A stretch of 7,499 nucleotides of DNA from an uncultured Rhodoplanes sp. (GTDB lineage Bacteria > Pseudomonadota > Alphaproteobacteria > Rhizobiales > Xanthobacteraceae). Positions 3,358 through 7,499 of the stretch are shown piece by piece (positions within the stretch are counted from its first letter, which is position 1; every line of letters begins with the position of its first letter). The position numbers were made by a program, and so were the translations under genes. The stretch covers positions 1-7,499 of the forward strand of contig CAKZHN010000424.1 of assembly GCA_936924235.1 (NCBI GenBank), given 5' to 3'. Below the pieces are notes generated by a model that searched no databases, was not told where the DNA came from, and worked only from the letters and a program-made list of their open reading frames with translations.

Positions 3358-5817
3358 TCAGAACTTGAGCCGCCCCTGCACCACATAGGTCCGCTGCGGG
3401 AAGGGATGAAACAGGAAGTATTTCTCGTTGAAGATGTTGTCGATGCCGAACGCCAATGAGCCGCGCTCGTTGACCTGGTACTGCAGCCGCATGTCGAACA
3501 CGAGATAGGGATCGAACGCCTGGTAGACGTGGGCGACGTTGTCGGTGTTGTCGAGTGTCGAATAGATCTTGCTCTGGTAACGGCCGACCACCGTGAAGGC
3601 CCAGGCGTCGGTCGGGCGGTAGGTTGCGCCGAAGGTCGTCCGCCATTTCGGCACGTTCGGCACCATCTGTCCGGTGGACGCGACGCCGGCCGAGCTGATG
3701 AACGTCGGGTTGCTCAGGATCACCGAGTCCACGTAGGTCACGCTGCCGAACACCTCGAGCCGCGGCACGAACACGTTGTCCTTCTGCACTGCAAGCTCGA
3801 CGCCGCGGTTTCGCACCTTGTCGACATTGACGTTGAACGAAGCGAGCGTGGTCGAGTTCGGCAGCGCCGCCTGCTGCGAGATGATCATGTCTTTCGTGTT
3901 TTCCTGGAACAGCGAAAGCCTGACCTTGCCGTCGTTGAACTTGCGGATCGCTGCGAGCTCGGTGACGAGCGACTGTTCCGGCCTAAGGTTGGGATTGGGG
4001 TTCTGCACGAAACCGGGGATCGTGTTGTTGATCTGGTAGAGTTCGGTCACCGTGGGGAAGCGGTTGGCGATGCCGACCGATGCCGTGTACTCCCACTGCT
4101 TGTTCGGCTCGAAGCTGAGCGCGCCCTTGGGCGAGAAGCGCGTGGCGCTTTGCCCCGGCTGGACGATCCCCGTGGCGCTCGTGATATTGCCGGCATTGTC
4201 GGTGCCGGTCTGCAGGTTGAAGCCGTCGAAGGCGCGCCAGCTTTCGAGACGGCCGCCGGTCGTCAGCTTCCACATCGGCGCAAAGCGCCATGCGTCCTGG
4301 ACCCACAGCGCCTGGGTTTCGGTTTCGCCACGGCTGCTGCTGTAGAGCTGGTTCGTCGAATCCGGACCGGCGGTCCAGCTGTTGGTGCGATAGACCGGAT
4401 TGTTCAGCGTGTAGTTGTCGAAGTGATAGCCGAAGCTCACCTCGTGTGCGCCGCCAGGCCCGGTCGGGCGCCAGATGCCCTTTGCGTCGACGGTCGTCCA
4501 GTTGCTGCCGTCCATCCGCGTGATGCGGCCGGTGTCGGTGAAGCCGAGCTCTGTGCCGTTGACGTTGAACGGATTGCGCTGGATGTCCGAGAGATAGTCG
4601 TAGCGCGTGACGACCAGGTCCCAGTCCCAGCTGCCCTTGGTGTCGGTCTTGAACGCCAGCGCATTGGCGAGGTTCTGCTGGTTGAGCGTGAACCGGCCGC
4701 TGGCGAACGGGTTGCTGGCGCTCTGCGGCCCGAAGGTGGCCGCGCCCGAGGCGGTCCGCAGGTAGCTGTCGACGTCGGACGACTGGTCGTTGTTCCAGAA
4801 GCCGATCGTGTACGTGGCGGTGAGCCACGGCGTGATATCGAGCGCGAACTTGCCCTTCAGGTTCGTCATCTCGGTGTGCAGCAGACCGGTCGCACCCATG
4901 ACGTTGGCGACACCGCCGGTGCGGCTCGGCTGCTGGATGAGGCCGCTCGCCACGCCCGCGAGCGTGTTGCTGGCCGTGGTGGCAAAACCCAGCGGCTGGC
5001 TGTTGCTGTTCTGGTAGTTGAAGGTGACCAGCGCCGAGAGGTTGCCCCAGCGGTTGCCGACCGAGGCGTTGGTCTGGTCGGTGCGATACGTGCTGTTGGT
5101 GTTGTACAGGCTGAATCCTTGGAACGACTCCGACTGCTTCAACGTCGACTCGAACTTGTCCGGCATCCGGGTCGTGAACTTCAGCACGCCGCCCATCGAG
5201 TTGCCCGGATACATCGCGGCGAACGGGCCGTAGAGGAAGTCGACGCGGGCGATCTCCTCGGGCGAGATCATGCTCCAGCGCGGCGTGCCGTTGGTGTTGT
5301 TGTTGCCGATCAGCGCCGACAGCAGGATGTCGTCGGCATAGACCAGGGTGCGGGCGCTGGAGTTGAGGCCCCAGACGCGCGACGCCAGCACGGTCTGGTT
5401 GTCGCCGGCGTTGCGTTTGCGAAGCGACAGGCTCGGCAGGTATTTCACCGCGTCTTCGCTGTCGACGATGTTGACGGTCTGCTCAAGCCTTCTGGCGGTG
5501 ATGCCTTCTCCGGTCTGCGGCAGTTGATAGCGCTGTTGGTCCGGCGAAGAGCCGGGCAGGTTGGATGCGGGTACGGCAGCGGCCTGTGGTGCCGGCTGTG
5601 TCTGCGCGGGCGCGGCCGGTCGTTTCTGCGCGGCACGCTGCACCCGGCGCGCCGGCTTGGCACGATGCGTGACGTTGATTTGCGGCAGCGTCACCGACGG
5701 CTCCGCCGTTGGTGCGGACTGGGCAAGTGCGGACTGAACTATGATTGGGAACAGCGCCGCGAGCGCCGCAAATGGCGCGCAACCCCACAGGCACGGGCGT
5801 GGCACGAAACTCTCCAT
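3358..5817 (-). CDS. TonB-dependent outer-membrane receptor
   Basis: This 819-residue protein is a TonB-gated beta-barrel that would import a bound nutrient or metal complex across the outer membrane. Residues 1-32 form a signal peptide (cleavage near ALA-Q). A TonB-box-like LPQINVTHR lies at 44-52. It is followed by a basic, Ala/Pro/Gln-rich linker up to about residue 92. The plug domain spans about 105-218, with TVNIVDSEDAVKYLPS near 114-129, TLVYADDILL at 157-166, and the conserved end IARVDFLYGPFAAMYPGNSMGGV at 189-211. The rest is barrel, rich in alternating aromatic strands and N/T/G loops. It closes with a final strand ending GRLKF, the terminal Phe expected for assembly of outer-membrane proteins. 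Length is normal for the family. The substrate is not evident: histidines and methionines are sparse and do not cluster. It follows the DUF2946 gene by 43 bases, so the two are probably co-transcribed. No good Shine-Dalgarno precedes the ATG. Confidence 0.93.
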   Translation of the reverse strand: MESFVPRPCLWGCAPFAALAALFPIIVQSALAQSAPTAEPSVTLPQINVTHRAKPARRVQRAAQKRPAAPAQTQPAPQAAAVPASNLPGSSPDQQRYQLPQTGEGITARRLEQTVNIVDSEDAVKYLPSLSLRKRNAGDNQTVLASRVWGLNSSARTLVYADDILLSALIGNNNTNGTPRWSMISPEEIARVDFLYGPFAAMYPGNSMGGVLKFTTRMPDKFESTLKQSESFQGFSLYNTNSTYRTDQTNASVGNRWGNLSALVTFNYQNSNSQPLGFATTASNTLAGVASGLIQQPSRTGGVANVMGATGLLHTEMTNLKGKFALDITPWLTATYTIGFWNNDQSSDVDSYLRTASGAATFGPQSASNPFASGRFTLNQQNLANALAFKTDTKGSWDWDLVVTRYDYLSDIQRNPFNVNGTELGFTDTGRITRMDGSNWTTVDAKGIWRPTGPGGAHEVSFGYHFDNYTLNNPVYRTNSWTAGPDSTNQLYSSSRGETETQALWVQDAWRFAPMWKLTTGGRLESWRAFDGFNLQTGTDNAGNITSATGIVQPGQSATRFSPKGALSFEPNKQWEYTASVGIANRFPTVTELYQINNTIPGFVQNPNPNLRPEQSLVTELAAIRKFNDGKVRLSLFQENTKDMIISQQAALPNSTTLASFNVNVDKVRNRGVELAVQKDNVFVPRLEVFGSVTYVDSVILSNPTFISSAGVASTGQMVPNVPKWRTTFGATYRPTDAWAFTVVGRYQSKIYSTLDNTDNVAHVYQAFDPYLVFDMRLQYQVNERGSLAFGIDNIFNEKYFLFHPFPQRTYVVQGRLKF

Positions 5818-5860
5818 CAGAACGGCTTGAATCGGACCGGCCCGAAGGACCGGCTGCGGT

Positions 5861-6259
5861 TCAGGCGTTCTGCGGAGGCGCGCGGCTCAAGCCGGCGCGG
5901 GCGCGATGATAGGCGACGCAGGCGCCGGTGCTGACGAATGCAGTATGGGCCGTAAACGCCGCCGGCACCCCGGGCAACACGGCAGGGCCAGGCAGGATCG
6001 CGGCGCCGGGGCCGGACAGGGTGCAGGTCGGGCAATGCGCGCCAAGCTTGAGCTTGGCGTCGGTGCCGTCCGGCACATCCGAGACATCAGCATCGTGCGA
6101 GGAGCAGATAACGAAGAAGCTGCCGGCAAACGAAGCCGGATCCTGCGCTGCGGCCTGCGTCGCCATGCTGTAGGCGAGGAAGGCCTGCAGCACGAGCGCG
6201 TAGGCCGCGATCATGCCGATCGCGCCGCGCCAGCCCCGCTGCTGAATGAACCGACCCAT
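5861..6259 (-). CDS. DUF2946 family membrane-anchored or exported protein
   Basis: With the start at 6259 the product has 132 residues: a basic N-terminus (MGRFIQQRGWR), one hydrophobic segment at about 14-38 that may be a signal peptide or anchor, then VICSSHD at 50-56, GAHCPTCTL at 73-81, and an Ala/Pro-rich tail ending RAPPQNA. The Cys-x2-His and His-Cys-x2-Cys pairs followed by a short P/A tail match the DUF2946 family as I know it. These are small proteins of unknown function that I recall being found near TonB receptors and copper-related genes. The Cys/His residues suggest metal binding, but this is inference. Alternative starts are ATG 6268 and ATG 6298. I prefer 6259 because GAGG lies 11 bases upstream, while it is too close to 6268 and 6298 has no ribosome binding site. 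It is the first gene of a likely two-gene operon with the receptor. Confidence 0.75.
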   Translation of the reverse strand: MGRFIQQRGWRGAIGMIAAYALVLQAFLAYSMATQAAAQDPASFAGSFFVICSSHDADVSDVPDGTDAKLKLGAHCPTCTLSGPGAAILPGPAVLPGVPAAFTAHTAFVSTGACVAYHRARAGLSRAPPQNA

Positions 6260-6309
6260 CGCTGCCATTGCCTCGGAAGTTCTATAGCCCGGCGGCATTG
6301 TGCTGGCGA

Positions 6310-6330
6310 GTCTGGCGCATTTAAGCAGAC
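6310..6330. repeat. Inverted repeat GTCTG-N11-CAGAC before the DUF2946 gene
   Basis: Perfect 5-base arms at 6310-6314 and 6326-6330 flank an 11-base spacer containing TTTAA. The repeat is about 50-70 bases upstream of the DUF2946 start, in the only gap where a promoter for the receptor operon could lie. It may be an operator, but 5-base arms can occur by chance. Confidence 0.25.
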
Positions 6331-6385
6331 GATCTCGGCTTCAGACCTGTAGGCGACGCCACCGGCCCGAACGGCTCAGGTGATC

Positions 6386-7381
6386 TCATTCGATCACGTC
6401 ATCGGCGCTCGTGAGCAGCGATTGCGGTACCGTCAGGCCGAGCGCCTTCGCGGTCTTCAAATTGATCACCAGTTCAAACTCGGTCGGCTGCTCGACTGGC
6501 AGATCGGCGGCTTTCGCGCCTTTGAGAATGCGATCGACATAATAGGCTGTTCGCCGCATCAAGGCCTCCTGCCTGCTGCCATAGGTGAACAATGCACCGG
6601 CCCTGGCAAACGCCGCCCAGTCCGAGATCACCGGCAGCCGATGCTTCATCGCCATGGCGACGATTTCGTCCTGGTATCCGATGAAGATTGGCTGGGCGAT
6701 AATGGCCTGGCTGCCGTTGCCCTTCATGTCCTCGAATATCGCTTCGTCAATCGCCTGCGGCCCATCGATCAACTTGACCACCAGCTTGACGCCCAGCAGG
6801 TCCGCGGCCGCCTGGGTTTGCCTGACGAAGGTGACCGTGTTTGGATCCTTGGTCGAGCCAAGGAAGGCCGCAGTGCGCAGACCTGGCTCGATCTGGCGGA
6901 GAAACTCCAGCCGCTTGCCGGCCGTGTCGGTCAGCAGCAGGGAAACGCCCGTCAGGTTGCCGCCCGGATGCGACAGGCTCGGCACGAGCCCGGTGGCGAG
7001 TGCGTTCGCGCTGAACATCACGATCGGTATCGTCCGGGTCGCTTCCTTGACGATGTGAATGGCCGGCGTCGCGACGGCGACGATCACGTCGACCGGCTCC
7101 TCGACCAGCTTCCGAGCGATATCCCGGGCCAATTGCGGATTTCCGCCGGTGAAATGGGCGTCGACCACATAGTCTTGTGGGTCGGAGTAGCCGAGTTCCC
7201 GCATTCCCTCACGGAAGCGGTCCACATCGCCTTTCATGGAGGAGGGAAACCAGCTCAGAAAGCCGATTGTTGGCTTTGTTCGGTCGGCGAATGCCGGTCG
7301 GGCTGTCGCCAGAGCGGCGCCGGAGAGAATGACGAACTCGCGCCGTGTCGTTTGACAGCTTTTGCTGACGCGAACGCCCAT
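6386..7381 (-). CDS. ABC transporter substrate-binding protein (PF04392 type)
   Basis: This is a 331-residue periplasmic binding protein of the ABC_sub_bind (TrpX-like) class. It has a probable Tat signal: TTRREFVIL at 11-19 gives the twin arginines R13-R14 with Phe at the +2 position. A hydrophobic stretch follows, with cleavage after AFA at residue 32. The mature domain begins KPTIGFLSWFPSS and contains FREGMRELGY, then DVIVAVATPAIHIVKEATRTIPIVM, then LSHPGGNLTGVSLL, and ends with ELVINLKTAKALGLTVPQSLL near the C-terminus, all typical of this family. Its length is normal. GAGG eight bases before the ATG supports the start. Such proteins are numerous in Bradyrhizobium and often lack partners; no ATPase or permease gene is visible here. 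The next gene on the strand lies 126 bases downstream, so co-transcription with DUF2946 is uncertain. The ligand is unknown; some relatives bind amino acids. Confidence 0.92.
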   Translation of the reverse strand: MGVRVSKSCQTTRREFVILSGAALATARPAFADRTKPTIGFLSWFPSSMKGDVDRFREGMRELGYSDPQDYVVDAHFTGGNPQLARDIARKLVEEPVDVIVAVATPAIHIVKEATRTIPIVMFSANALATGLVPSLSHPGGNLTGVSLLLTDTAGKRLEFLRQIEPGLRTAAFLGSTKDPNTVTFVRQTQAAADLLGVKLVVKLIDGPQAIDEAIFEDMKGNGSQAIIAQPIFIGYQDEIVAMAMKHRLPVISDWAAFARAGALFTYGSRQEALMRRTAYYVDRILKGAKAADLPVEQPTEFELVINLKTAKALGLTVPQSLLTSADDVIE

Positions 7382-7499
7382 CCGGTTTCCTCGACCATCG
7401 TCTGAGTCAACCTACTTCCGGGCGGGTCGCTCGGCCAGTCAGGTGCGTCCACGTCGCGCACCCGCCGGTCGTCGGATGTCGCCAAATGGCGTGTCGGCA

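Noticed and set aside
3529..5934. 801-residue open frame on the plus strand, antisense to the TonB receptor
   Set aside because: It is the mirror of the receptor's G/C-biased codons. The translation is a monotonous Arg/Val/Ala/Glu/His mix without domains, signal peptide or start context, while the minus strand has a complete receptor.
6380..7405. 341-residue plus-strand frame opposite the ABC binding protein
   Set aside because: It is an antisense shadow. The minus-strand product is a full-length recognisable binding protein with signal peptide and ribosome binding site.
7421..7466. GGCGGGT...ACCCGCC inverted repeat upstream of the ABC binding protein
   Set aside because: The 32-base spacer and simple GC arms are easily produced by chance in such GC-rich DNA.
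7255..7485. Minus-strand frame entering from the right edge and overlapping the ABC gene start
   Set aside because: It would overlap the well-supported ABC gene by more than 120 bases in another frame and shows no domain.
1..7499. Defence system, prophage, insertion sequence, CRISPR array or tRNA
   Set aside because: No transposase, integrase, nuclease, toxin-antitoxin pair, regular direct repeats or cloverleaf sequence was seen. The recognisable genes are transport, envelope and nucleoid functions.

Overview
The window is GC-rich, with strong G/C preference at third codon positions. It carries several small secreted protein types that I associate with Bradyrhizobium and its relatives: a four-cysteine DUF3551 protein, a small two-cysteine periplasmic protein, a Bug/TctC binding protein, and a PF04392-type ABC binding protein. 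The best guess is a Bradyrhizobium-like alphaproteobacterium (Hyphomicrobiales). This rests on protein recognition from memory, not on a search.

Layout, left to right. Positions 1-272 hold no complete gene. They contain a possible truncated minus-strand gene start at 46, with a perfect GTTTGC/GCAAAC inverted repeat just upstream. A 60-residue unknown ORF (273-455, +) converges on a DUF3551 gene (516-752, -). The Bug-family solute-binding protein (953-1936, +) has no TctA/TctB membrane partners in view. It is separated by a 14-bp-stem terminator from a convergent small periplasmic protein gene (2056-2346, -). About 640 bases with no convincing gene but several strong hairpins (2347-2985) lead to a short HU-like nucleoid protein gene (2986-3285, +), which has a GCGA-loop intrinsic terminator.

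The right half is on the minus strand. A Tat-signal ABC substrate-binding protein (7381-6386) is followed by a DUF2946 protein (6259-5861) and, 43 bases later, by an 819-residue TonB-dependent outer-membrane receptor (5817-3358). The last two probably form a transport operon. DUF2946 and its Cys/His motif point weakly towards metal, possibly copper, but the substrate cannot be read from the sequence.

Most of the products are envelope or periplasmic (six of the seven with an assigned location carry export signals), which makes this a transport-rich housekeeping or accessory region. I see no integrase, transposase, CRISPR array, tRNA or rRNA. I also find no convincing undescribed multi-gene system. 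The most unusual parts are the hairpin-rich stretch before the HU gene and the DUF2946-TonB receptor pair.
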